Source: VRUE01 sp963730315
GTDB taxonomy: Bacteria; Actinomycetota; Thermoleophilia; Solirubrobacterales; 70-9
Direction of reading: 5' to 3'
Length of the DNA: 64,000 nt
NCBI GenBank assembly: GCA_963730315.1
Contig: CAVSRD010000019.1
Span: forward strand, 62,001-126,000
Within the stretch, counting starts at the first letter, position 1. Each line of letters starts with the position of its first letter. The notes under the pieces were generated by a model. It did no database searches, was not told the DNA's origin, and saw nothing but the letters and a program-made list of their open reading frames with translations. Positions 24,395 to 31,903 of this stretch are shown piece by piece. A program made the translations under genes and the position numbers.

Positions 24395-25612
24395 GTGGCA
24401 GCCAAGCTGGTCGACATCGAGCAAGCGCGCGACGCGGTGCTCGCCGCGGCGAAGCCGCTGGGCGCCGAGCACGTGCCGCTGCGCGACGCTCTGGATCGAC
24501 ACCTGGCCGCCGACGCGGTCGCCGCCGACGCGGTCCCCCGCGAGGACAACTCGGCTATGGACGGCTTCGCGGTGCGCGCCGAGGACACGCGCGGCGCCGG
24601 GCCCGGGGCGCCGATCGCCCTGCGCCTGACCGGCGAGTCGCGCGCCGGTCGCCCGGCGGCGGTTCCACTCGCGGCCGGAGAGGCGATCGGGATCTCGACC
24701 GGCGCCGTGCTGCCCAGCGGCGCCGACGCCGTCCTCAGAGTCGAGGCGGCGGACGTCGTGGATGGCCGGATCGTCGTCGAACAGCAGGTCGAGCAAGGCC
24801 AGGACCTGCGCCGCGCCGGAGACGACATCCGGGTCGGCGAGGCGGTGCTCGCCGCCGGCACCCGGATCGGGCCCGTCGAGCTCGGCGTGCTGGCCTCACT
24901 CGGCACGACGAGAGTCTCCTGCCATCGCCGGCCCCAGGTCTCGGTCCTGACGAGTGGCGACGAGTTGCTCGAGCCGGGCGAGTCGATGCGCCCCGGCGCC
25001 GTCCGCGACTCGAACGCCTACTCGGTCCCGGCCTTGGCCGAGCGGGCCGGGGCGACGACGGCGCTTGCCGGCCCCGCCCCCGACGACCTCGAGGCGACGC
25101 GGGCGGCGATCGCGCCCACCCTCGACGCCGACGTGGCGGTGATCTGCGGCGGCGTCTCGGTCGGCGAGCACGATCACGTCAAGGCGGCGCTGGCCGAGCT
25201 CGGCGTCGAGCAGCGCTTCTGGGGGGTGGCGCTGAAACCCGGCAAGCCGACCTGGTTCGGGACCCGCGGCGACACCCTGGTGTTTGGCCTGCCGGGCAAT
25301 CCGGTTTCGGCGATGGTGACCTTCATCCTCCTGGTCCGCCCCGCGCTGACCGCGATGGCCGGCGCAGCGCCGGACCGGACCCGGACGGCCGCGATACTCG
25401 ACCGCGACTACGAGAAGGCCCCCGGCCGCGCGCACGCGATTCGCTGCCGCCTCAGCCTGCGCGAGGACGGCTGGCACGCGGCGCCGGCGCCGCACCAGGG
25501 CTCGCACGTCCTCACCTCGATGCTTGGCGCCGACTGCCTGGCGCTGGCCCCGGCGGAGAGCGGCTCGCTGCGGGCCGGAGAGCTGCTCGAGGTCGAGTTA
25601 CTGAAGACCTAG
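24395..25612 (+). CDS. moeA: Molybdopterin molybdenumtransferase
   Basis: 405 residues from GTG 24395. Domain order is that of MoeA: an N-terminal segment with VPREDNSAMDGFAVRAED (about residues 45-62), domain II with GISTGAVLPSGADAVLRVE, the MoCF-binding domain III with SVLTSGDEL, GGVSVGEHDHVK (about residues 250-260) and ALKPGKPTWFG, and a C-terminal beta domain IV ending ELLEVELLKT. It inserts molybdate into adenylylated molybdopterin. It is the first gene of a plus-strand run with the moaD-moaE fusion, moaC and moaB. Confidence 0.96.
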   Translation: MAAKLVDIEQARDAVLAAAKPLGAEHVPLRDALDRHLAADAVAADAVPREDNSAMDGFAVRAEDTRGAGPGAPIALRLTGESRAGRPAAVPLAAGEAIGISTGAVLPSGADAVLRVEAADVVDGRIVVEQQVEQGQDLRRAGDDIRVGEAVLAAGTRIGPVELGVLASLGTTRVSCHRRPQVSVLTSGDELLEPGESMRPGAVRDSNAYSVPALAERAGATTALAGPAPDDLEATRAAIAPTLDADVAVICGGVSVGEHDHVKAALAELGVEQRFWGVALKPGKPTWFGTRGDTLVFGLPGNPVSAMVTFILLVRPALTAMAGAAPDRTRTAAILDRDYEKAPGRAHAIRCRLSLREDGWHAAPAPHQGSHVLTSMLGADCLALAPAESGSLRAGELLEVELLKT

Positions 25613-25626
25613 GCCGAGGCCCTAGC

Positions 25627-26262
25627 ATGGGCGGGGTGGACGTAGAGGTTCGTCTATTCGCGATCCTGCGCGAGCGCGCCGGCAGCGACTCGATCTCGCT
25701 CCAGCTCGACGAGGGCGCGACCGTCGGCGACGCCCTGGAGCGGCTCGGCGCCGAGCCTTCGCTGGCCGACTTGCTGCGGCGGCTGCCGGTGCGAGTCGCG
25801 GTGAACCGCGACTACGCGACGTCGGAGACGCCGCTGCGCGCCTCCGACGAGCTGGCCCTGATTCCGCCGGTCAGCGGCGGCGCCGGGCAGGTGCACGCCC
25901 GGGTCAGCGCCGAGCCACTGTCGCTTGAGGCGCTGTCGCGGGCCGTCGGCCGGCCGGGGGCGGGAGCGATCGTCAGCTTCCAGGGCGTGACGCGCGAGGT
26001 CGAGCGACTCGACTACGAGGTCTACCGCGAGATGGCCGAGCAACGGATCGCAGCGATCCTTGGCGAGTGCGTCGAGCGCCACCGGCTCGAGGCCGCCGCC
26101 GCCGAGCACCGGGTCGGCGCCGTCCCCCTGGGCGAGCCCGGGGTGATCGTCGCTGCCTCCGCCGCCCACCGCGACGAAGCGTTCGCGGGCGCCCGCGAAG
26201 CGATCGACCGGATCAAGGCCGAGGCGCCGATCTGGAAGACCGAGGTCGGAGCAGGGCGATGA
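25627..26262 (+). CDS. MoaD-MoaE fusion (molybdopterin synthase, both subunits in one chain)
   Basis: 211 residues. Residues 1-88 are a MoaD ubiquitin-like domain (VRLFAILRERAG at the start, LALIPPVSGGAG at the end). Residues 89-211 are MoaE (LSLEALSRAV, SFQGVTREVERLDYEVYREMAE, AEHRVGAVPLGEPGVIV, AAHRDEAF, APIWKTE with the catalytic Lys). The Gly-Gly whose carboxyl end must be activated and thiolated in MoaD is internal here (SGGAGQ), so cleavage after GG would be required, as reported for the mycobacterial fusion MoaX. The MoaE loop after FQGVTR is shorter than usual. It ends with an ATGA overlap into moaC. Confidence 0.93.
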   Translation: MGGVDVEVRLFAILRERAGSDSISLQLDEGATVGDALERLGAEPSLADLLRRLPVRVAVNRDYATSETPLRASDELALIPPVSGGAGQVHARVSAEPLSLEALSRAVGRPGAGAIVSFQGVTREVERLDYEVYREMAEQRIAAILGECVERHRLEAAAAEHRVGAVPLGEPGVIVAASAAHRDEAFAGAREAIDRIKAEAPIWKTEVGAGR

Positions 26263-26756
26263 CCGACGAGCTGACCCACCTCGACGAGGGCGGCCGGGCG
26301 CGAATGGTCGACGTCAACGCCAAGCGGCCGACCGAGCGTCGGGCTCGGGCACGGGCGCGGCTGCGAATGGCGCCCGAGACGGCCCAGGCAGTGCTGGAGG
26401 GCAACGCGCCGAAGGGCGAGGTGCTGGGCGTGGCCAGGCTGGCCGGGATCCAGGCGGCGAAGGGGACCGGCGCGCTGATCCCGCTCGCCCACCCGCTCCC
26501 CCTCGGATTCGCCGACGTCAGCGCGACGGTCGACGTCGACGCCGGCCTGGTCGAGCTGGTGTCGGAGGCCCGCACCGTCGCCCGAACCGGGGTCGAGATG
26601 GAGGCGATGACCGCCTGCACGGTGGCGGCACTGACCGTCTACGACATGGTCAAGGGGATCGAGCGCGGGGTGCGGATCGAGGATGTCGTCCTCCTCGAGA
26701 AGACCGGCGGCCGCTCGGACTGGAAGCTCGACCCCGACGCCCCCGCGCCCGGCTGA
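26259..26756 (+). CDS. moaC: Cyclic pyranopterin monophosphate synthase
   Basis: 165 residues from ATG 26259. Family blocks are MVDVNAKRPTERRARARARL (with the usual D-V-x-x-K and T-x-R), KGTGALIPLAHPLPLGFADV (about residues 67-86, where the common L-C-H-P-L reads L-A-H-P-L), and TGVEMEAMTACTVAALTVYD plus MVKGIERG (about residues 108-135). It works with MoaA in the first stage of molybdopterin synthesis. It is coupled to the moaD-moaE fusion by ATGA overlap and followed 7 bases later by moaB/mog. Confidence 0.95.
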   Translation: MTDELTHLDEGGRARMVDVNAKRPTERRARARARLRMAPETAQAVLEGNAPKGEVLGVARLAGIQAAKGTGALIPLAHPLPLGFADVSATVDVDAGLVELVSEARTVARTGVEMEAMTACTVAALTVYDMVKGIERGVRIEDVVLLEKTGGRSDWKLDPDAPAPG

Positions 26757-26763
26757 GCCGCCG

Positions 26764-27249
26764 ATGCGAGCCGCACTGATCACCGTCAGCAGCTCCAGGT
26801 CGGGCGGGCAGGGGGGCCGCGACGAGAGCGGCGAGCGGCTGGCGGCCCTTGCGCGCGGCCTGGGCGCCGAGATCGCCGGCCGCGACCTGATCGCCGACGA
26901 CCGCGCGGCGATCGAAGCGCGGCTGCGCCACTGGGCCGACGAGGAGCGGTGCGACGTGGTGCTGACCAGTGGCGGAACCGGCTTTGCCCCCAGCGACGTC
27001 ACCCCGGAGGCGACGCGGGCTGTGATCGAGCGCGAGGCGCCGGGGCTGGCCGAGGCGATGCGCGAGGCCTCCCGCAAGCACACCCCGCACTGGATGCTCT
27101 CCCGCGCGGTCGCCGGGATCCGCGGCTCCACCCTGATCGTCAACTTCCCCGGCAGCCCGGGCAGCATCCAGCAGGCCGGGGCGGCGATCGCCGCAGCGCT
27201 GCCCCACGCCCTCGAGCTGCTCGCCGGGCGGAGCCCGGCGCACCGGTGA
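26764..27249 (+). CDS. moaB: Molybdopterin adenylyltransferase (MoaB/Mog family)
   Basis: 161 residues from ATG 26764. The molybdopterin-binding fold is marked by ALITVSSSRSGGQGGRDESG at the start, DVVLTSGGTGFAPSDVTPEAT (about residues 64-84; TSGGTG is the family signature), and IVNFPGSPGSIQQA (about residues 128-141). It adenylylates molybdopterin before molybdate insertion by MoeA. The stop overlaps a small coupled reading frame (GTGA). Confidence 0.93.
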   Translation: MRAALITVSSSRSGGQGGRDESGERLAALARGLGAEIAGRDLIADDRAAIEARLRHWADEERCDVVLTSGGTGFAPSDVTPEATRAVIEREAPGLAEAMREASRKHTPHWMLSRAVAGIRGSTLIVNFPGSPGSIQQAGAAIAAALPHALELLAGRSPAHR

Positions 27250-27347
27250 GCCTCGAGGACGCCCGCGGCACGCGGATCTCCAGCGAGCTGACCGAGCGTG
27301 GCCGTGTCCTGCTGGCGGCGGTGGCCGCGCAGGGGATCGCGGCGTGA
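27246..27347 (+). CDS. Small 33-residue reading frame between moaB and the CDF gene
   Basis: A GTG-started frame overlaps the moaB stop (GTGA) and itself ends in a GTGA that overlaps the start of the CDF transporter gene, so it would be translationally coupled on both sides. The product begins VSLEDARGTRISSELTERGR and ends VAAQGIAA, mostly helical and without a recognised domain. It may be a real coupling peptide or a remnant of a longer gene. The exact double overlap is the main argument for translation. Confidence 0.4.
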   Translation: MSLEDARGTRISSELTERGRVLLAAVAAQGIAA

Positions 27348-28219
27348 GCCCGTTCGAGCTTCCGACGATCCCCGCCCCGGCACCAAGTCGCTCGCCGGTC
27401 GCCTCGATCTCGCGCGATCGCTACGAGCGGCTGGCCGCCCGCGTCCGCCTGCTCTCCTGGCTCTCGCTCGGCTGGATGTCGATCGAGGGGGCGGTGGCGA
27501 TCACCGCCGGCATCCTCGCCTCCTCGATCGCCCTGGTCGGCTTCGGGCTGGACTCGGTGGTCGAGGGCGTGGCAAGCGTGATCATCGTCTGGCGTTTCAG
27601 CGGCCACCGGGTCTTCTCCCATGCCGCGGAGCAGCGGGCGCAGAGGCTCGTCGCCGTGCAGTTCTTCCTCCTCGCTCCCTACCTGGCCTTCGAGTCGGTC
27701 AAGGCGCTGATCGGCGCCGAGCGCCCCGACGTGAGCTGGGTCGGGATCGGCCTCGCGGCCGGCTCGGTGGCCTTCATGCCGATCCTGGGGATCGCCAAGG
27801 AACGCCTCGCCGACCAGTTGGGCTCGGCCGCCACCAAGGGCGAGGGCCGCCAGAACATGCTCTGTGCCTATCTGGCCGCCGCCCTGCTCGTCGGTCTGCT
27901 CGGGAACGCGCTCCTCGGCGCCTGGTGGCTGGACCCGTTCGTCGGCCTGCTGATCGCCGCGGTCGCCGTCAAGGAGGGCCGGGAGGCCTGGCGCGGGGAG
28001 GGCTGCTGCGTCGGCTCGCCGCTCGACGGCGCGGAATTCGTCGAGAATCGGTGCGAGGGGGAGTGTTGCTCGTCCTCCGACGAGGCCCCGTCGTGCAGCC
28101 TCGATCTCGACGGCCTGGTCGCCCAACGCGAGCGCTACGCGCGGATGGGAGAGGGCGTTCTTCGACCTGGGCTTCGATGCCAAGAGACGGGTCCTCACCG
28201 TCGCCGTCGACGCGGCTGA
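27344..28219 (+). CDS. Cation diffusion facilitator-like membrane transporter with altered C-terminus
   Basis: 291 residues from GTG 27344. Residues about 30-220 hold five or six helices with LSLGWMSIEGAVAITAGILA, GFGLDSVVEGVASVIIVWR (Asp in the CDF metal position) and LLGAWWLDPFVGLLIAAVAV. A Cys-rich tail follows (GEGCCVG, CEGECCSSSDEAPSC), then SLDLDGLVAQRERYARMG, which looks like the start of a separate small domain. The last about 30 residues after that point are arginine-rich frameshifted sequence. The transporter part is probably functional; the end appears fused to a damaged gene. Substrate is likely a divalent metal, which is an inference. Confidence 0.72.
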   Translation: MSPFELPTIPAPAPSRSPVASISRDRYERLAARVRLLSWLSLGWMSIEGAVAITAGILASSIALVGFGLDSVVEGVASVIIVWRFSGHRVFSHAAEQRAQRLVAVQFFLLAPYLAFESVKALIGAERPDVSWVGIGLAAGSVAFMPILGIAKERLADQLGSAATKGEGRQNMLCAYLAAALLVGLLGNALLGAWWLDPFVGLLIAAVAVKEGREAWRGEGCCVGSPLDGAEFVENRCEGECCSSSDEAPSCSLDLDGLVAQRERYARMGEGVLRPGLRCQETGPHRRRRRG

Positions 28220-28358
28220 GCAGGTCCCCGCCCTCGAGGCGATCGCCTTCGCGCTCGGCGCCCACACCGAGCCCCCTCTCTCAGGTGATGCTGACCGCCT
28301 TCGGCGTCCTGGCGCTCACCTTCATGACATCAGGAACGCCGAGAGGGCCGGTCGGTAG
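28149..28358 (+). pseudogene. Out-of-frame C-terminal fragment of a small conserved protein
   Basis: One frame over from the CDF gene end, the sequence reads ERAFFDLGFDAKRRVLTVAV, then EQVPALEAIAFALGAHTE. This is protein-like and fits the C-terminal half of the small domain whose start (LDGLVAQRERYARMG) is at the end of the CDF frame. The roughly 45 residues expected between the two halves are missing. I read it as an internal deletion plus frame change in a formerly continuous domain. The family is recalled from memory, not verified. Confidence 0.4.
28288..28332 (+). pseudogene. Truncated start of a small membrane protein
   Basis: ATG 28288 opens MLTAFGVLALTFMTSGT, a typical first transmembrane helix of a small actinobacterial membrane protein. 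The sequence turns into non-coding-like, arginine-rich translation after about 15 codons and has no second helix. It adjoins the truncated domain upstream, so 28.1-28.4 kb looks like a zone of deletion. Confidence 0.3.
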
Positions 28359-28415
28359 GCAGACAGGAGGCTTCAGGCCGCGAGGTCGTGGCGTCTCGTT
28401 CGACAGGTCTTATCG

Positions 28416-28455
28416 TTGACTTTCAAATAATGGCGCTATATAAGTAGCGTTACTA
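28416..28455 (+). promoter_or_regulatory. Promoter and palindromic operator of the TetR gene
   Basis: A -35 hexamer TTGACT (28416-28421) is followed after 17 bases by a -10 TATAAG (28439-28444). The -10 lies in the centre of an inverted repeat: CGCTA (28434-28438), TATAAG, TAGCG (28445-28449), with partial symmetry out to TA at 28428 and TA at 28454-28455. A regulator bound here would block RNA polymerase. The gene downstream encodes a TetR protein, so autorepression is the natural reading. Confidence 0.68.
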
Positions 28456-28463
28456 TCGACCTG

Positions 28464-29099
28464 TTGGACGACACGACGGCCCCACCACGGCTCAGCCGCG
28501 CCGAGGCGAAGGCGGAGACCCGCCGCCGCCTGCTCGAGGCCGCTGAAGCTGCTTTCCGCCGCAACGGCTATCACGCCACCTCTCTCGACCGAATTGCCGC
28601 GGAGGCGGGCTTCACGACCGGCGCCGTCTACTCGACCTTCGACTCCAAGGCCGACGTGATGCTGGCGCTGATCGCGGCGCGAGCGGCGCGGCGGCTCGAG
28701 GTGATGCGGGAGGTGATCGCGCAGGATTCCGATCCGGAAGACCTCCTCGCCGATTTCTCGCGCCGCTACGCGACCCAGGCGGTCGCGGAGCGTGACTGGT
28801 CGGCGACCGTGGTCGAGTTCATGGTCGTCGTCGGCCGCGACAAGGGGCTTCGAGCTCGCTACGCCGAACACCACGACGCGTCGCGCGAGGCGATCGCCTC
28901 GGTGATTCGGGGCGCGCTGGAGAAGACCGGGGTCCGGCTGGCGATGTCGCCGCGGCAGCTGGCGACGGCAATGATGTCGCTGAACATCGGGCTGACCGTG
29001 GAGAGCCTGTTGGCGCCCGTCGAGGTGACGCAGGACCTCTACGTGGATGCGCAGCTGGCGCTGCGTCGAGGCGCAAACGTCGACCGGAAGCAGCGATGA
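28464..29099 (+). CDS. TetR-family transcriptional regulator
   Basis: 211 residues from TTG 28464. The helix-turn-helix is complete: TRRRLLEAAEAAFRRNGYHA then TSLDRIAAEAGFTTGAVYSTF and DSKADVMLALI (about residues 19-68), with the classical G-x-Y-x-x-F-x-x-K-x-x-L pattern. The C-terminal domain of about 140 residues is the ligand pocket; its ligand is unknown but may be an acyl-CoA or aromatic acid, judged by the downstream ligase. It ends in an ATGA overlap with the PaaK-like gene and probably represses the whole unit from the palindrome at its promoter. Confidence 0.9.
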   Translation: MDDTTAPPRLSRAEAKAETRRRLLEAAEAAFRRNGYHATSLDRIAAEAGFTTGAVYSTFDSKADVMLALIAARAARRLEVMREVIAQDSDPEDLLADFSRRYATQAVAERDWSATVVEFMVVVGRDKGLRARYAEHHDASREAIASVIRGALEKTGVRLAMSPRQLATAMMSLNIGLTVESLLAPVEVTQDLYVDAQLALRRGANVDRKQR

Positions 29100-30502
29100 T
29101 CGGCCGGCTGCGCCAGCTTCCCGAAGTCGCCCGCGCCATTCGCGCGGGACGGCGGCTGGCGGCCCATGACAGGTGGAGCGTCGAGGAGCTGCGCGCCTAC
29201 CAGCGCCAGCGCCTGCTGGCGATCGTGCGCCACGCGGCCGCCAATTCCCCCTACTACCGCGAGCGCTTCGCCGACATCGAGCTGAGCGACGATCTCGACC
29301 TGACCGCGCTGCCGAGGCTCGACAAGGCGACGATGCTCGAGAACTTCGACGACCTGGTCACCGACCGCCGTCTCACCCTGGACGGCGTAGAGGCACACCT
29401 AGCGGAGCTGGAGCGCGCCGGCCCCGGCGCCGATCCAAAGCTCTCCGGCGCATACCGCACCGTGGCGAGCGGCGGCAGCAGTGGACGGCGCGGCGTATTC
29501 CTCTACGGGTACGAGGACTGGAACACGGTGCTCAGCGGTGCGGTGCGCCTGAGCAGGGGTTACTTCGGCTTGGCGCCGCGGCTGCCGCGCAGCCGCCTGA
29601 CGACGATATGGGCCGAAAGCCCCCTGCACATCTCGGGACGGGCAGCCCGAACTCTCGACACCGGCATCAGCCCATATCGCTTTCAGCGCCTCGACGTCCG
29701 CGCCCCCCTCGACTCACTGGTCGAGGAGCTGAACGCGTTCCAGCCCGAGGGCCTGAGCGCCTACGCCTCCACCGCGGCCCTGCTGGCCGAGCGCCAGCTC
29801 TCCGGAGACCTGCACATCTCTCCGCGCGTGGTCACGACGGGGGCCGAGGTCCGCAGCCCCGAGATGGAGGAGCGGATCGTCGCGGCCTGGGGACGGGCGC
29901 CCTTCGACTTCTACAACGCGAGCGAGAGCGGCGCCGGGCTCGCAGCCGAGTGTGACCGCCACGCGGGCCTGCACGTCTTCGAGGACCTCGCCCAGATCGA
30001 GGTCGTAGACGACGAGTACCGGCCCGTCCCGGCCGGAGAGCCAGGCAGCCGCCTGCTTCTCACCAACCTGTTCAACCGAACCCAGCCGCTGATCCGCTAC
30101 GAGCTGGACGACCTGGTCACCCTCTCTCCCGATCCCTGCCCCTGCGGCCGCCCCTTCCCGCTGCTCGAGTCGGTCGATGGCCGCAGCGACGACCTCCTCG
30201 AGCTCCCCGCGACCGCCGGAGGCACAGTCAGCATCCACCCGCTCACCCTGCGCAGCCCGCTGAGCAGGATCGCGGCGCTGTCCGAGTACAGGATCGTCTA
30301 CGGAAGAGGAGAGCTGCGCGTCGATGCGGTGCTGAACGGCGCAAGCGACCGCAGGCGGACGTGTCGCGAGGTCAAGGCGCGGCTCGCGGAGGCGCTCGCC
30401 GAGAGCGGCGCGCAGGCGCCCCCGATACGGATCGAGTGCGTCGCCGAGATCCCCCGCCACCCGCACTCAGGCAAGAAGAAGACGATCGAGGCACGAGCCT
30501 GA
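29096..30502 (+). CDS. PaaK-like adenylate-forming ligase (phenylacetate-CoA ligase family)
   Basis: 468 residues from ATG 29096, overlapping the TetR stop. The order matches PaaK-like enzymes: VRHAAANSPYYRERF (about residues 44-58), LPRLDKATMLENFDDL, the P-loop-like VASGGSSGRRGVF (about residues 122-134), NASESGAGLAAEC (about residue 275), a CPCGRPFP block near residue 348 and the C-terminal KKKTIEARA. It would activate a carboxylic acid with ATP. The specific acid, and whether CoA is the acceptor, cannot be stated; some relatives act in capsule or polyketide chemistry. Single-gene target of the adjacent TetR regulator. Confidence 0.82.
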   Translation: MIGRLRQLPEVARAIRAGRRLAAHDRWSVEELRAYQRQRLLAIVRHAAANSPYYRERFADIELSDDLDLTALPRLDKATMLENFDDLVTDRRLTLDGVEAHLAELERAGPGADPKLSGAYRTVASGGSSGRRGVFLYGYEDWNTVLSGAVRLSRGYFGLAPRLPRSRLTTIWAESPLHISGRAARTLDTGISPYRFQRLDVRAPLDSLVEELNAFQPEGLSAYASTAALLAERQLSGDLHISPRVVTTGAEVRSPEMEERIVAAWGRAPFDFYNASESGAGLAAECDRHAGLHVFEDLAQIEVVDDEYRPVPAGEPGSRLLLTNLFNRTQPLIRYELDDLVTLSPDPCPCGRPFPLLESVDGRSDDLLELPATAGGTVSIHPLTLRSPLSRIAALSEYRIVYGRGELRVDAVLNGASDRRRTCREVKARLAEALAESGAQAPPIRIECVAEIPRHPHSGKKKTIEARA

Positions 30503-30513
30503 AGGAGGCGAAC

Positions 30514-30706
30514 GTGAGCGAGGCCGTGGAGACGACAGCGTGTGCACGCCATCGTCCAGACCGACACCGGCCGCATTGACGAGGAAGCCTTGCGCGAGCA
30601 CCTGGCGGACCGGCTGGTGCGCTACAAGACGCCCTGCACGTACGAGTTCACCAGCCTGCCGCTGCGCGCGGGGGCAGCGACCTCAGCTCTACCAGGCACC
30701 CGCTGA
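30514..30706 (+). pseudogene. Deletion remnant of an acyl-CoA synthetase gene
   Basis: After the PaaK-like stop there is a strong ribosome-binding site AAGGAGG (30502-30508) and GTG 30514 opening VSEAVETTACARH, which stops after 21 codons. In another frame, 30542-30706 reads VHAIVQTDTGRIDEEALREH and then LADRLVRYKTP, the C-terminal domain of AMP-forming acyl-CoA synthetases. So the gene start and the last about 50 codons are joined directly and out of frame, with roughly 450 codons missing. The intact start signals argue that the loss is fairly recent. Confidence 0.55.
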
Positions 30707-30751
30707 AGATTGCAAATCTGGCGCGCTCCGTCGAGCTAGCATCGCCTGACC

Positions 30752-31873
30752 GTGACCGTCTTCCTCGCCAGACCGGAACGGACCGGGGACGGGATCCCGC
30801 TGGCCGTCAAGGACCTGTTCGACACCGCCGGCTTACGCACCACCTACGGCTCGATCCTCTTCGCCGATCACGTCCCGGAGCGCACCGCCGAGGCGGTCGC
30901 CAGGCTCGAGGCGGCCGGCTACTCGAACGTCGGCAAGGCGAACCTGCACGAGTTCGCCTACGGCGTCAGCAGCCACAACCCGCACTTCGGCGCGGTCGAG
31001 AACCCGCTCGCCTCCGGGCGGATGGCGGGCGGGTCGAGCAGCGGCTCGGCGGCCGCGGTAGCCGCCGGCCACGCCGAGACGGGGCTCGGCTCGGACTCGG
31101 GCGGCTCGATCCGCATCCCGGCCGCCTGCTGCGGCATCGTCGGCTTCAAGCCGAGCCACGGGCTGGTGTCGATGGAGGGGTGCTTCCCCCTAGCCCCCAG
31201 CTTCGACCACGCGGGGCCGATCGGGCGTGACGTGGAGACGTGCGCGCGCATGCTGGAGGCGCTCGCGCCCGGCTTCGAGCGCGCCGAGCCGATATCGCTC
31301 GCCGAGGTCGAGGTCGGGGTCGCCTGGCTGGAGCACGCCGAGCCGCTGGTGAGAACGCGGCTCGAGTCGGCTGCGGAGCTCTTCCCGCGCCGCCGCGCAG
31401 TCACGTTCCCCTTCCCGGAGGGGGTCGGCGCGGTGTTCATGCGGGAGGTCGCGGAATCGCACCGCGGCCTCTTCCCCGAGCGGGCCGAGGCCTACGGCGA
31501 GAACGTGCGGTCGAAGCTGGAGCGATGCGTGGCGGTGACCGATGCGGAGCTCGAGGCCGGGCGGCGCAGCCTGGAGGAGTACCGGGAGCGCGCGGCGGCG
31601 GCCTTCGAGGGGATCGACCTGCTGCTCACGCCGACGCTCGCCTTCGTCGCCCCGCCCGCCGTCGAGGACGACCGTGAGATCCGCGAGGCCGTGATCCGCT
31701 TCACCTACCCCTTCAACGCGCTCGGCTGGCCGGCGCTCGCGCTGCCGTGCGGGCCCGCCGAGGACGGGCTTCCCGCCTCCCTCCAGCTCGTCGCCCCCGC
31801 CGGCGAGGACGCGCGGGCGATCGCCGCCGGCGCCCTGCTCGAGGCGGAGCTGCGGCGGCGGGTCGCCCGATAA
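30752..31873 (+). CDS. Amidase-signature family hydrolase
   Basis: 373 residues from GTG 30752, shorter than typical about 450-residue members. The Ser-cisSer-Lys triad is present: Lys20 in PLAVKDLFDTAG, the cis-Ser in MAGGSSSGSA (residues 95-97) and the nucleophile Ser119 in GSDSGGSIRIPAACCG. The C-terminal region has FNALGWPALALPCG and GLPASLQLVAP as usual. It hydrolyses a carboxamide in the cytoplasm; the substrate is unknown. The N-terminus starts almost at the active-site Lys, so it lacks the usual N-terminal helices. It stands behind the CoA-ligase remnant and might have belonged to that pathway. Confidence 0.85.
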   Translation: MTVFLARPERTGDGIPLAVKDLFDTAGLRTTYGSILFADHVPERTAEAVARLEAAGYSNVGKANLHEFAYGVSSHNPHFGAVENPLASGRMAGGSSSGSAAAVAAGHAETGLGSDSGGSIRIPAACCGIVGFKPSHGLVSMEGCFPLAPSFDHAGPIGRDVETCARMLEALAPGFERAEPISLAEVEVGVAWLEHAEPLVRTRLESAAELFPRRRAVTFPFPEGVGAVFMREVAESHRGLFPERAEAYGENVRSKLERCVAVTDAELEAGRRSLEEYRERAAAAFEGIDLLLTPTLAFVAPPAVEDDREIREAVIRFTYPFNALGWPALALPCGPAEDGLPASLQLVAPAGEDARAIAAGALLEAELRRRVAR

Positions 31874-31903
31874 GCGGTTGAAGCCCGACCTCTGCTTCTC
31901 GCG

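Noticed and set aside
31880..31898. Terminator after the amidase gene (GAAGC/GCTTC)
   Set aside because: A 5-bp stem with a 9-base loop and no T-tract is too weak to call.
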